Assembly: GCA_937980205.1 (NCBI GenBank) | Contig: CALJKW010000076.1 | Location: 310,001-374,000 of the forward strand | Source of the DNA: an uncultured Myxococcales bacterium | GTDB lineage: Bacteria; Myxococcota; Myxococcia; Myxococcales; Myxococcaceae | DNA length: 64,000 bases | Direction of reading: 5' to 3' | Shown here: piece by piece, positions 1-10,486 of the stretch | Numbering within the stretch: the first letter of the stretch is position 1 | How the letters are laid out: each line of letters starts with the position of its first letter | Program-made: the position numbers and the translations under genes | The notes under the pieces: model-generated | What the model was told of the DNA's origin: nothing | What the model saw: only the letters and a program-made list of their open reading frames with translations | Databases searched by the model: none

Positions 1-906
1 GGCGACCACGATCAGCGCGACCGTGAGCAACACCAGCGGCCACGACGCCACGAGGAAGCCGGGGTCGAGCAGCATGCCGATCGACACGAAGAAGACGCCC
101 GAGAAGACGTCGCGCAGCGGCCGCGCGTCGCCGAGCACGCGGTGGGCGAGATCGGACTCGCCGATGACGACTCCGGTGAGGAACGCGCCCAGCGCCAGCG
201 AGACGCCGAGCAGCGAAGCGCCCACCGCCATGGCGAGCGCGATGGTGACGACGGCCAGGGCGAAGAACTCGCGGTTGCGCACCGCGCTCGCCTGCCGCAA
301 CAGCCACGGCAGCGCCCAGAACGCGGCCGGCATCAGCACCAGGAAGAACACCGCTGCCTTCGCCAGCAGCGGGGCCAGCGCCTGCTGGTCGGGGGCCGCG
401 AACGCGAACACCGCCACGAGGACGACCGTCGAGATGTCCTGCACCGACGACCAGGCCAGCGAGAGCTGCGCGTGCTGGGTGTCGAGCTCGCCGCGATCGG
501 AGAGAATCTTCCCCAGCACCGTGCTCGAGGAGTTCGAGATCACCGCCCCGAACGCGTACGCGGCGAGGTGGCTCCAGCCCAGCGCCCGGCCGACCAGATA
601 GCCGGCGCCGATCAGCACCGCGACCTGCACGAGGCCCCCGAGCACGGCGACCCGGCTCGCGCGGATCAGCTCTTTCAACGACAGCTGCAGGCCGATCACG
701 AACATCAGGAAGATGATGCCCACCTCGGCGAGCTGGGCGATGGCTTCGGGATTGCCCATGACGCCGGGCGTGAACGGGCCGATCGCGACGCCGGCGAGCA
801 CGTACCCGATGATCAGCGGTTGCTTCAGGCGCAGCACGACCGCTGCCCCGACCAGCGCCGCGCCGAGGGCCGTCACGAGGTGAACGAGAAGGCCGTCTTC
901 TCCCAT
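1..906 (-). CDS. Monovalent cation:proton antiporter, CPA2/KefB-like (3' end outside window)
   Basis: The minus strand is open from an ATG at 906 to the window edge (302 codons, no stop), so the C-terminus is missing. The product is almost wholly hydrophobic, with about ten membrane segments. It contains the CPA2-type stretches LKQPLIIGYVLAGVAIGPF near residue 20, a SNSSSTVLGKILSDRGEL segment after residue 125 and a LGAFLTGVVIGESDL segment later on, as in Na+/H+ or K+/H+ antiporters of the KefB/YbaL group. These exchange Na+ or K+ for protons across the inner membrane. Whether a C-terminal TrkA-N (RCK) regulatory domain follows cannot be seen. It diverges from the sulfatase-like gene at 1079 across a 172-base gap. 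The family is secure; the ion is not. Confidence 0.85.
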   Translation of the reverse strand, partial: MGEDGLLVHLVTALGAALVGAAVVLRLKQPLIIGYVLAGVAIGPFTPGVMGNPEAIAQLAEVGIIFLMFVIGLQLSLKELIRASRVAVLGGLVQVAVLIGAGYLVGRALGWSHLAAYAFGAVISNSSSTVLGKILSDRGELDTQHAQLSLAWSSVQDISTVVLVAVFAFAAPDQQALAPLLAKAAVFFLVLMPAAFWALPWLLRQASAVRNREFFALAVVTIALAMAVGASLLGVSLALGAFLTGVVIGESDLAHRVLGDARPLRDVFSGVFFVSIGMLLDPGFLVASWPLVLLTVALIVVA

Positions 907-1078
907 CGGCAGGCTCCCGCGGCCGTGTGTACCAGCCCGCTCGCGCTGCCGCCCCAGGAAACCGCGACCGTGGCGTGCTGCCACGTCGAACCGTTGCAAA
1001 GTGCCAGAGCGCGCGAGCCGCTCACGCCCAGCGAAGTCGGCACGGCGGTTGCTCGACGACCGCCCCTTCACCCGCGAG

Positions 1079-3364
1079 ATGTTTCACCTCCGAGCCAGGT
1101 CTCCAGCCGACGCCGTGAGGGCGCGTCCGTCCGCGGGGGGCTGGGTGCTGCCGCTGGCGTTCGCCTTCCCGCCGCTGGTGCAGCGGTCGGCGCTGCTGGT
1201 CGAGAAGGGGATCCGACTCTCTTCCGCCGACGTTCGCGGCTTCGTCGCCGACCTGCTCGTCGCGTTCGTGCTCGCGGCAGCCGCTCGCGTCGCGCTTCGG
1301 GGCTCTCGCTGGAGCCTCGCCGTTCTCGTCCCGTGGGGCCTGGTCTGTTGCGCGAGCTACGAGTTCATCAAGGCGATGAACGCGCTGCCGCCGTGGCAGT
1401 CCGTCGGCTATCTCGGCGACGGCACCTTCGTGCGGGGCTCGGTGCTGGCCTCGTCGAGACCGCTCTTGCTGCTGCTCTCGGTCGCGATGCCGGCGCTGCT
1501 GGTGCTCGGGCTCAGGTCGAGGCCGCCGCAGGCCCGCCGCGGCGCGCTCGCCCTGTCGAGCGTGCCCGTCGCGGCGCTGGCGATCGCGGCCCTCGCCTGG
1601 CCCGAGAGCCCTGACGCGCTCACGTGGCGGCAGAGCAACGTGGTGGTCGCCAACGCGATCGACTTCGCACGTTCGTTCTCTGCCCCGCGCGTGCCGCCGC
1701 TCGCCCCCGGGCAGCAGGCAGAGCTCGACGCCCTGTTCCGCGCGGACCTCTCGGGCGAGCGCGTCGTGTCTCCGGTCCAGAAGCCGGCCAACGTCCTGCT
1801 CGTGCTGCTGGAGGGGGTAGGGGGTGGCGAGCTCGCGAGCGTCGCCGAGCGCCACCGTCTTCCCTCGGTGGCGACGATGCCCGAGCTCGATGCGCTGGGC
1901 CGCCGCAACGTGTACTTCACCTCTTTCGTCACCCACCAGCGCGGCACCAACCGCGGCCTCTACGCCTCGCTGTGTGGCGACCTGCCGAAGCTGTCGAGCA
2001 CCACCGCGAAGACGACGGCGATCGCAGCGCAGCCCCACGGGGCCGAGTGTCTGCCCGCGCTGCTGCGTCGTGAGGGCTACGAGACGGTCTTCCTGCAGGC
2101 AGCTCCGCTCGCCTTCATGCTGAAGGACGCCTTCCTGCCCAAGATCGGCTTCTCGCGAACGCTGGGGGCCGAGCAGTTCTCGACCGGCCACGCCCGCTCG
2201 AACTGGGGGGTCGACGACCGGACCCTGTTCGAGCATGCGCGCGGCGTCGTTCGTGAGCTTCGCGCGCAGGCCGCGCCGTGGATGATGACGGTCTTGACCG
2301 TCGGCACGCACCACCCCTTCGCCGTTCCGACGGACTTCGAAGCGCCGGAGCCCGTCGGCACCTTCGGGCGCGCGGCGCGGTATGCGGATCTGGCCGTCGC
2401 CGAGCTGGTGCGCGGCCTGGAAGCGGACGGCGCGCTCGCGGATACCGTCGTGCTCATCGGCGCCGACGAGTCGCACGGGCTCGACGCCACCGGCGACGAC
2501 CTCACCACGCTGCTGAGCCAGCACCTGTCGTTCTTCATCGCCGTGCTGCCCGGCCGCCCGCAGCTGTGGGTCGACGACGTGTTCACCCAATCGGACACCG
2601 CGCTGAGCGTGCTCGACCTGCTCGACCTCGCGAGGCAAGAGACGCCGTTTCTCGGGCGCAGCCTCTTTCGTACTTATGCCGCGCCCCGCCGGGTGTTCGT
2701 CGCCAACCAGAACCACCGCACCGTCGGCATGCTCGACTCGCGACAGCGCGACGTGTGGTCGTGTGACGAGGGCTTCCGGCGGTGCGACCACCTGCGGCCC
2801 TTCGTGCCATCGGGCGCGGCGCCGTCTTTCGTCGGCACGCCGCGCGAGCGCGCGGCGGCTGCGCCCGCCGAGGTCGCCCTGCTTCGCGCCGCGCAGGTCC
2901 GCGCCGACGGCGCCTCCCTCTCTCCGTTTCGCGAGCTTCGGCTCGCCGACGATCGCCTCGTGCCCATCGTCGCGCCCGACGGCCAGCTGTTGTTCGCAGG
3001 GCAGTACGTCGTCGTGCCCGCCGACGCCGCGATGGATCTCGACCTCGAGGTACATGCGGTCGGTGCGGCGGCCAGCGTCGCGCTCGGCGTCGACGTCGTG
3101 GCCAACGGCGGCGGCACCATCCTCGCGGAGCTTCCGCCCTTCGCGATGCAATGCGGTGAATCGGCCGTGCTCCGGCTCACGTACCGCAACGCCGCGGGCA
3201 AGGCGGCGCTGCAGGCCGCCGAGGCGCGCTCGAGCGCGTTCAAGCTGAGCGGAGACTGCGCGCTCAAGTTCTCCCGCGCGACGATGCGGGTGCGCCCCGC
3301 GGGCGACGGCGACGAGCCGGGCCTGGTGCTTCACGAGCACGTGACCCGACCGGTCGCCGACTGA
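1079..3364 (+). CDS. LtaS-type sulfatase-family membrane protein
   Basis: Inner-membrane protein with about five N-terminal helices followed by a periplasmic alkaline-phosphatase-fold domain. ANVLLVLLEGVGG carries the first metal-binding acidic residue. The GTNRG segment supplies the probable catalytic Thr. IGADESHG gives the Asp/His metal ligands near the end of the domain. Relatives transfer phosphoglycerol or phosphoethanolamine to polymers or lipids; the substrate here is unknown. About 180 C-terminal residues extend past the sulfatase fold and look beta-rich. A GTG at 1001 in the same frame would add 26 Arg-rich residues. The ATG at 1079 was preferred because it leads directly into the first helix, but neither has a strong Shine-Dalgarno. 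The stop codon abuts that of the convergent neighbour with no gap. Confidence 0.8.
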   Translation: MFHLRARSPADAVRARPSAGGWVLPLAFAFPPLVQRSALLVEKGIRLSSADVRGFVADLLVAFVLAAAARVALRGSRWSLAVLVPWGLVCCASYEFIKAMNALPPWQSVGYLGDGTFVRGSVLASSRPLLLLLSVAMPALLVLGLRSRPPQARRGALALSSVPVAALAIAALAWPESPDALTWRQSNVVVANAIDFARSFSAPRVPPLAPGQQAELDALFRADLSGERVVSPVQKPANVLLVLLEGVGGGELASVAERHRLPSVATMPELDALGRRNVYFTSFVTHQRGTNRGLYASLCGDLPKLSSTTAKTTAIAAQPHGAECLPALLRREGYETVFLQAAPLAFMLKDAFLPKIGFSRTLGAEQFSTGHARSNWGVDDRTLFEHARGVVRELRAQAAPWMMTVLTVGTHHPFAVPTDFEAPEPVGTFGRAARYADLAVAELVRGLEADGALADTVVLIGADESHGLDATGDDLTTLLSQHLSFFIAVLPGRPQLWVDDVFTQSDTALSVLDLLDLARQETPFLGRSLFRTYAAPRRVFVANQNHRTVGMLDSRQRDVWSCDEGFRRCDHLRPFVPSGAAPSFVGTPRERAAAAPAEVALLRAAQVRADGASLSPFRELRLADDRLVPIVAPDGQLLFAGQYVVVPADAAMDLDLEVHAVGAAASVALGVDVVANGGGTILAELPPFAMQCGESAVLRLTYRNAAGKAALQAAEARSSAFKLSGDCALKFSRATMRVRPAGDGDEPGLVLHEHVTRPVAD

Positions 3365-4453
3365 TCAGCGCACCTGCACCAGCGCGTTCGCGTAGTGCTT
3401 GCGCAGCGCCGACGCGGTCTTCCGGCTCAGCTCGTTCACGTCGAGGTTCAGGTACACGAGCCCCTCGAGCGCGCCGCTGCCCATGAGCTCGAGCGCGCCG
3501 TAGTCGGTGATGCGGTTGCGCATGAGGTTGAGCCGCTTCAAGCGGCGCGCGTGCGGCGAGCGCGACAGCCGAATCACCTCGTCGTCGTCGATGCCGGCCC
3601 CCTCGAGCCGCAGGTCGGTGAGGCGCCCAGCCGCCGCGAGCAGCTCGGCGACGTCGACGCGCGGGCCCTGGTGCCGCGGCACGCTCTCCGTCAGCTCGAG
3701 CTTCACCAGGTCGCGCGACATCTCCAGCACGTCCTCGCGCTTCACGTCGCAGCGCACGAGCTCGAGGTGCTCGAGCCCCGCCGCGCGGATGACGCCGGCC
3801 CCGCGCGCGCCTTCCAGCCGCAGCGCCCGCAGAGACCGACGCGCCGCGAGCCCGCGCTCGAGCGCCTCGAGGTGCTCGGGCGTCGTCCGCACGTCGAAGT
3901 CGAGGCTCAGGTAGTCGAGCGGCCGGTCGAGCGACGCGACCCGCTCGACGCCCTGGGGAGACCACGCCGCCCACGGCAGCTTGAGCCGCCGCAGCTTCGG
4001 AAACGGCAGGCGGTTCACCAGCTCGTCGGGGTCGAACAGGCCGTGCTCGAGCTCCACGCCCTCGACCCAGTCGGCCAGCGCGAGCTCGTCGTAGCGCGCG
4101 GCCACGACGGTGAACGACCGCAAGAGCGGCGCGAGCTCGTGCAGCTCGCCGAGCCGCAGCGGCTGATGGCCGCTCAGCCGCGCGCTGTCCGCGAAGCCGC
4201 GGCGGAACGTGTAGTGCCCGTCGCGAATCGCGCGCAGCGGGTCGGCCGCCGGCCGCACCAGCGCGCGCTCGCGGACCTCGAGCTTGTCGCGCTCGGGCCA
4301 GGGCAGCTCGCGCTCGAGGGCGCACTGCACGGTGATGAGCTCTCCGCGCACGTCGCCGCGCTGCTGCAGCCAGTCGGCGAAGACGAGGCGCGGGGCATCA
4401 TCGTCGGGCGCGGCGAGGATGGCGTCGAAGAAGGGCTGCTCTTCCGCTACCAC
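3365..4453 (-). CDS. Leucine-rich repeat protein with TIGR02996-like N-terminal domain
   Basis: 362 residues from a GTG at 4453. The start resembles the TIGR02996 repeat-companion domain (FFDAILAAPDDDAPRLVFADWL, then RGDVRGELI), which is common in myxobacteria and planctomycetes. From about residue 90 there are irregular leucine-rich repeats of the LRxLRLEGA and LxxLNLMRNRITDYG type, suited to protein binding. No signal peptide or membrane segment is visible, so it is probably cytoplasmic. It lies 7 bases downstream of the Ser/Thr kinase stop on the same strand, so the two are probably co-transcribed and it may be a kinase partner or substrate (inference). Confidence 0.75.
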   Translation of the reverse strand: MVAEEQPFFDAILAAPDDDAPRLVFADWLQQRGDVRGELITVQCALERELPWPERDKLEVRERALVRPAADPLRAIRDGHYTFRRGFADSARLSGHQPLRLGELHELAPLLRSFTVVAARYDELALADWVEGVELEHGLFDPDELVNRLPFPKLRRLKLPWAAWSPQGVERVASLDRPLDYLSLDFDVRTTPEHLEALERGLAARRSLRALRLEGARGAGVIRAAGLEHLELVRCDVKREDVLEMSRDLVKLELTESVPRHQGPRVDVAELLAAAGRLTDLRLEGAGIDDDEVIRLSRSPHARRLKRLNLMRNRITDYGALELMGSGALEGLVYLNLDVNELSRKTASALRKHYANALVQVR

Positions 4454-4460
4454 GACCGCG

Positions 4461-6176
<1,716 letters not shown>

Positions 6177-6203
6177 CGCGGCGGTGGCCGAATGGATAGC
6201 ACG

Positions 6204-6686
6204 TCACTGCGCTTCGAGGTGCCGGCCATACGCGTAGGCGCCGGACAGCAGGCTGGCGCCGAAGGAGCAGTAGCTGGCTCGAAGCCTCAGCCGGGTCTGC
6301 GACGCGATGGCCCTGTCGATCTCGTCCCAGCTCGGCTTCCTAGAGGGAAGGACGACCACCGCGTCGTAGGGGATGTCGCCGAGCCGCAGCTCTTCGGCGA
6401 GCTGCGATAGGGGCAGCACGGTCGCGCTGACGTCGATGCGTTGGTCGCCGGCCTTGGTGGGCGCGAGCACGGCGGCCGCTATCACTGCCGCGAAGCACGC
6501 GAGGAACGCCAGGTACGCGGTCCGAAGGACGGGCCGAAAGCACGCCCAGAATGCTCCCAGCGCGACGCCGAACCAGAGGCAGATCAGGCCGCCGGGAGTC
6601 ACGCTGAACAACGCCGCAGTGACCAGACCGGCGAAGCCCCAGCGGTACTCACCGCCCAGCTCGAACCGCAGCAGCGTCACCGTCAT
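6204..6686 (-). CDS. Small membrane protein, unknown function
   Basis: 160 residues starting with MTVTLLRFELGG. Hydrophobic segments lie at about 17-45 and 50-70 (AYLAFLACFAAVIAAAVLA), followed by a soluble domain containing PYDAVVVLPSRKPSWDEIDR. The last 25 residues are mildly hydrophobic. No known family is recognised. Its ATG overlaps the stop of the upstream 78-residue membrane protein by 4 bases, so the two are translationally coupled and may form a complex (inference). A longer open frame extends upstream, but its extra N-terminus is Arg/His-rich and antisense-like, so the internal ATG was chosen. Confidence 0.6.
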   Translation of the reverse strand: MTVTLLRFELGGEYRWGFAGLVTAALFSVTPGGLICLWFGVALGAFWACFRPVLRTAYLAFLACFAAVIAAAVLAPTKAGDQRIDVSATVLPLSQLAEELRLGDIPYDAVVVLPSRKPSWDEIDRAIASQTRLRLRASYCSFGASLLSGAYAYGRHLEAQ

Positions 6687-6919
6687 CGCAGCACCGCGAA
6701 GAACGCGAGCGCCCCCGCCACCGCAAAAACCATCTCCGCGGTCAGCACCACGCGCTGACTGAGCGACATCACACACGCGATGCCGATGAGCGCGAGCGTC
6801 GGCCCGGTGAAGACGAGCCCTACGAGCCCGAACCTCGCGAGGATGACGCCGCACATGATTCCGAACAGCGCGGCCGGCAGATCTCCGCCGCGCTCGATGG
6901 TGACGAGGGTCTCGATCAT
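6683..6919 (-). CDS. Very small membrane protein, unknown function
   Basis: 78 residues beginning MIETLVTIERGGDLPAALFG. Two hydrophobic segments (about residues 16-48 and 55-76) are joined by a short loop, with few charged residues. This small-gene shape is often missed by annotation. The case for coding rests on the clean two-helix pattern, the ATGA overlap with the next membrane-protein gene, and the unrelated, Arg-rich composition of the upstream extension in the same frame. Function unknown. A holin-like or transporter accessory role is possible but not supported by any motif. It diverges from the sugar dehydrogenase gene. Confidence 0.55.
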   Translation of the reverse strand: MIETLVTIERGGDLPAALFGIMCGVILARFGLVGLVFTGPTLALIGIACVMSLSQRVVLTAEMVFAVAGALAFFAVLR

Positions 6920-7021
6920 GGCCTGGGGCCCATTGCATCGGCAGCGCCAGCCGACGCGCCGCGCGTCTCGCGCACTTGCCGAACGACCTGAGCTTCGCGC
7001 TCGACTTTTCGTCGAAGGGAT

Positions 7022-8638
7022 GTGCCAATTCGTCGCATGCGCGCTCTCACGCTCGGCATCGCGGTGCTCCTCGCCGTTCCTGCGTTCGCGGACGACATCG
7101 TCCCCGGCCTCCAGATTCAGAACGTCCCGCTGCGGAACCCCGACGGCGGCAATCACACGCTCGGGTCGACGCTGGACCTGCGCTTCCTCCCCGACGGACG
7201 CATGGTCTTCATCGAGAAGGCCGGCTTCGTGAAGCTGCGCGCCACCGACGGCACCGTCACTACGGCCTACCGCTTCTGCGTCGATCAGGGCAGCGAGAAG
7301 GGCCTGCTCGGCGTCGAGGTCGACCCGGCCTTCAACGGCACGACGAATCGCCGCCTCTTCTTCTACTACTCGAACTGCAACCAGGACGGCGGCACCGACC
7401 TCAACCGCCACCGCGTCGTGTCCATCGACCTGTTGCCGAACGGCACGCTCGACCCGAGCACCGAGCGCGTCCTCGTCCAGAACCTGCGCGGCCCCGCCAA
7501 CCACGACGGCGGCGCCCTCGCCATCGGGCCCGACGGCAAGCTCTACATCGGCGTCGGCGACACGGGCTGCAACGCCGCCTGCTGCCCCGCTTCGAACATG
7601 TTCCCGACCTGCCTCTCCAACGGCAACGGCAAGATCCTGCGCGTCAACCTCGACGGCACCATTCCCAACGACAACCCGCTCTTCAACACCGCGATGGTGA
7701 CCGCGTGCGGCGCGACGTGCACCTCTGCCGTGAGCGCCGCCACGCAAGCCGCTCCGCGCACCGACATCTGGGCCTGGGGTTTCCGCAATCCGTGGCGCAT
7801 CGCCTTCGACCCGGTCACCGGCAAGCTGTGGGTGGGTGACGTGGGAGAGCAGGCCCGCGAAGAGGTCTCCATCGTCGAGGCCGGCAAGCACTACGGCTAC
7901 CCCTGGTACGAGGGCTTCATGGGCGACGGCACCTACACCTCGGCCCAGTGCAACACCGTGACGCCGGGCTCAGGCCCGTGCGCGATGCCGGTGTGGGACT
8001 GCCAGCACGGCGCCAACTGCGCCAGCATCACCGGCGGCACCTTCATCGACAGCACGCTGTTTCCCCCCGAGCGGCGGGGCTACTGGTTCGGGGACAACGC
8101 CGCCGGCGGCGCCATCTGGCTGATGCACCTCAACGCCGCCCGCGACGGCGTCGCTGACGCCGGCCCGGCCGCCGAGGTGATTGGCCACTTCAACACGCCG
8201 AACAACTACTTCCCCGTCGCCGTGCAGCGTGGCCCCGACGGCCTGCCGTACTTCGCCTGCATCAACATCATGGGCGCCGGCGGCCGCCTCACGCGCGTCG
8301 TGCCGGCCGGCTACGACGGCGGCTTCGGCACCGGCGGCGGTGCGGGCGGCGGCAGTGGCGCCGGCGGAGGCGCAGGGACGGGCGGCGGCACCGGCGGCGC
8401 CGGCACCGGCGGAGGCCTCGCGACCGGCGGCGGCGCAGGCGGCGGCTCGGGCACCGGCGGCTCCGGCGGCAGCGGGACGGGCGGCTCCGGCACCGGAGGA
8501 GCCGCGGGCTCGGGCACCGGCGGCGGCGGAGACCAGCAGGGCGGCTGCGGCTGCACCACCGGCTTCGGCGGCTTCGTGCTGCTCGCAGCGGCGGCCCTCG
8601 TCGTCCGGCGGCGCCGCCGTGGCATGATGCGCCGCTAG
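7022..8638 (+). CDS. PQQ-dependent sugar (glucose/sorbosone-type) dehydrogenase with MYXO-CTERM tail
   Basis: 538 residues. A signal peptide is followed by a six-bladed GSDH-type beta-propeller at about residues 28-430, with LDLRFLPDGRMVFIEKAG, then NHDGGALAIGPDGKLYIG, then FRNPWRIAFDPVTGKLWVGD. The family oxidises sugars or hydroxyl groups using PQQ and Ca2+. Residues 433-505 are a Gly/Ala/Thr linker, and the end has a CGC motif, a hydrophobic stretch and RRRRR, as in MYXO-CTERM proteins sorted to the cell surface. Translation may start at GTG 7022 or at ATG 7037; both give a signal peptide. The next gene, a multiheme cytochrome, overlaps its stop by one base and is a plausible electron acceptor (inference). 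Confidence 0.85.
   Translation: MPIRRMRALTLGIAVLLAVPAFADDIVPGLQIQNVPLRNPDGGNHTLGSTLDLRFLPDGRMVFIEKAGFVKLRATDGTVTTAYRFCVDQGSEKGLLGVEVDPAFNGTTNRRLFFYYSNCNQDGGTDLNRHRVVSIDLLPNGTLDPSTERVLVQNLRGPANHDGGALAIGPDGKLYIGVGDTGCNAACCPASNMFPTCLSNGNGKILRVNLDGTIPNDNPLFNTAMVTACGATCTSAVSAATQAAPRTDIWAWGFRNPWRIAFDPVTGKLWVGDVGEQAREEVSIVEAGKHYGYPWYEGFMGDGTYTSAQCNTVTPGSGPCAMPVWDCQHGANCASITGGTFIDSTLFPPERRGYWFGDNAAGGAIWLMHLNAARDGVADAGPAAEVIGHFNTPNNYFPVAVQRGPDGLPYFACINIMGAGGRLTRVVPAGYDGGFGTGGGAGGGSGAGGGAGTGGGTGGAGTGGGLATGGGAGGGSGTGGSGGSGTGGSGTGGAAGSGTGGGGDQQGGCGCTTGFGGFVLLAAAALVVRRRRRGMMRR
8320..8532 (+). repeat. Low-complexity Gly-rich linker coding repeat
   Basis: A run of GGC/GGA/ACC codons in 9-18 base irregular repeats encodes GGG-T/S/A-GG units between the propeller and the CGC anchor motif. 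It is in frame, so it is a flexible linker rather than intergenic repeat DNA. Confidence 0.85.
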
Positions 8639-10377
8639 TGCTGTCACCTACACTCCTCCTGCTCCTCAGCCAGGTCGTCCCGCCGGGTCTGGGCTCCCAG
8701 CCCGGCGATCTCGACTCGGCCGAGCCCATCGGCGACGCGAAGCAGCGCTGCGCCAGTTGCCACGACCGCTCGATCCTCCAGCCGGAGGATCCCCAGATGT
8801 ACATGCCGTTCGACGGCTGGGTCTCGTCGATGATGGCGAACTCGGTTCGAGATCCGCTCTTCCAGGCGGCGCTGTCCGTCGCGAACCAGGACGTGCCGGG
8901 CCTCGGCTCGTGGTGCCTGCGCTGCCACGCGCCGCAGGCGTACGTGCGCGGCCACACCGAGCCGCCCGACGGCGGAGCGTTCGACGACATCGACACGCAG
9001 GGCGTCACCTGTGACGTCTGCCACCGGTCCGTCCGCCCCGACGACGGCGGCTCGGCGGTGATCGGCAACGCGCAGATCTACTTCGAGCCCGGCAACGTGA
9101 AGTACGGGCCGTACTCGACCATCTCCAGCCCCGCGCACGGCGGCAGTGACGGCGGCGTCGTCTCGACGAGCGAGGTCTGCGGCCACTGTCACCAGGTCTC
9201 GAACCCGCTCGTCGCCTGGCTGAACCCCGAAGACGGCGGCGTGCTCGGCCCCCAGTTCCCGCTCGACACGACCTACGACGAGTGGAAGCAGTCGCAGTAC
9301 AGCAGCGGCTCCACCGCGAAGAGCTGCCAGGACTGCCACATGCCGCGCATCGAATCGACCGACGGCGGCTCGAACGAGTTCTACATCGCGAAGTTCGGCG
9401 AGCTGCGGCCGACGCCGCGGCGACACGTCTTCGCCGGCGCCAACCTCTGGGGCCTCGAGGCCGTGCAGCGCAACGACCCGGCGAACACCGCCCCGTACGC
9501 CGACCAGTTCGCCGAGACGAAGCGCCTCACCGAGGAGCTGCTCGAGTCCGCCGCCGAGCTCACCGTCACCACGCCGTCGGCGACGAGCCCCGGCGCCACG
9601 GTGCTCGTGCGCGTGCGCGTGAAGAACAACTCCGGCCACAAGCTGCCGACCGGCTACGCCGACGGCCGCCGCATGGTGGTGCAGATGACGCTCAACGGCC
9701 GCGTCCACACCGGCGGCTTCGACGGAGGCGAGCTGCTCGACGACGCCTGGCTCAAGGTCTACGAGGCGCAGCACGGCAAGCTCGGCGTCGGCGTCGAAGA
9801 GCACCTCGCCAGGCACGACATCATCGTGAAGGACACGCGCCTGCCGCCGAGCGGCTTCCGTCCGCCGCCGGGCGCCGCGACGCGCCCCGTGCCCGGCGCG
9901 CTCTACGACAACGGCGACGGCACGTTCGCCGACCACGACGAGTTCGTCTGGGACGTCGAGGTCCCCACCACCATGCAGGACGGCCAGACCTTCGACGTCG
10001 TCGTGCGCCTGCTCTTCCAGGCGACGACGCCGCACTACGTCGGCTTCCTCCTCAACGAGAACCGCACCACCGACGCCGGCCGCAACCTCTTCGACATCTG
10101 GAAGGCCACCTCAGAGGCCGCGCCGTTCGAGATGGCGCGCGTCGAGCGGAAGATTCCCGTCCGCGTCGTGGTGCCTGACGCCGGCTCTGGCGGCGGCGCC
10201 GGCGGAGGCGCCGGCGGTGGGTCGGTCTCCACCGGCGGCGGCGGCGCAGGTGGAGGCACCGGCCGCATCGACGGTCAGTGCGGCTGCAGCTCCGGCGCAG
10301 GCGTCTTGCTGCTGGCGGTGGCCGCCGTGCTGCTGCGCCGAAAGAGGGGACCGGCATCGTTTCCGCGTCAGCGCTGA
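8638..10377 (+). CDS. Secreted five-heme cytochrome c with MYXO-CTERM tail
   Basis: 579 residues from a GTG that overlaps the previous stop. A short hydrophobic leader is followed by five CxxCH motifs in the first 230 residues: CASCH, CLRCH, CDVCH, CGHCH and CQDCH. This arrangement is like the cytochrome c554/multiheme superfamily. The later part (about 300-510) has no hemes and looks beta-rich. The tail is Gly-rich, then CGCSS, a hydrophobic stretch and RRKRG, a second MYXO-CTERM signal. It probably sits on the outer surface and passes electrons, possibly from the neighbouring PQQ enzyme (inference from adjacency and shared sorting signal). The redox partner is not proven. Confidence 0.85.
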   Translation: MLSPTLLLLLSQVVPPGLGSQPGDLDSAEPIGDAKQRCASCHDRSILQPEDPQMYMPFDGWVSSMMANSVRDPLFQAALSVANQDVPGLGSWCLRCHAPQAYVRGHTEPPDGGAFDDIDTQGVTCDVCHRSVRPDDGGSAVIGNAQIYFEPGNVKYGPYSTISSPAHGGSDGGVVSTSEVCGHCHQVSNPLVAWLNPEDGGVLGPQFPLDTTYDEWKQSQYSSGSTAKSCQDCHMPRIESTDGGSNEFYIAKFGELRPTPRRHVFAGANLWGLEAVQRNDPANTAPYADQFAETKRLTEELLESAAELTVTTPSATSPGATVLVRVRVKNNSGHKLPTGYADGRRMVVQMTLNGRVHTGGFDGGELLDDAWLKVYEAQHGKLGVGVEEHLARHDIIVKDTRLPPSGFRPPPGAATRPVPGALYDNGDGTFADHDEFVWDVEVPTTMQDGQTFDVVVRLLFQATTPHYVGFLLNENRTTDAGRNLFDIWKATSEAAPFEMARVERKIPVRVVVPDAGSGGGAGGGAGGGSVSTGGGGAGGGTGRIDGQCGCSSGAGVLLLAVAAVLLRRKRGPASFPRQR

Positions 10378-10381
10378 AACG
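10358..10381 (+). terminator. Hairpin across the cytochrome stop codon (weak terminator candidate)
   Basis: CGTTTCCGC pairs with GCG plus GAAACG (2-base bulge) around a GTCA loop, 9 pairs in all, covering the TGA at 10375-10377. No T-tract follows, so intrinsic termination is doubtful. Confidence 0.3.
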
Positions 10382-10407
10382 CTCGTCGGGCCCAGGCGGC
10401 GGGAAAA

Positions 10408-10430
10408 GCAGCCTGTCCCCATTTCCGGCG
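10408..10430 (+). repeat. Recurring intergenic motif, copy 1
   Basis: GCAGCCTGTCCCC followed by a short T run and TTCCGGC. The same 13 bases and the same TTCCGGC ending occur at 23014-23036, also just after a stop codon on the plus strand. It is probably a dispersed short intergenic repeat of this genome; function unknown. Confidence 0.5.
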
Positions 10431-10486
10431 CTGAAACTCCCGTGACACGCGGCCGTACGGCTTCCTGCTATGTCACCGCGCGCGCC

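Noticed and set aside
1022..3340. Long open frame antisense to the sulfatase-like gene (and similar ones opposite many genes)
   Set aside because: Arg/Ala/Gly-rich with no fold-like pattern; in GC-rich DNA the antisense frames stay open by codon bias. The sense frames carry real motifs.
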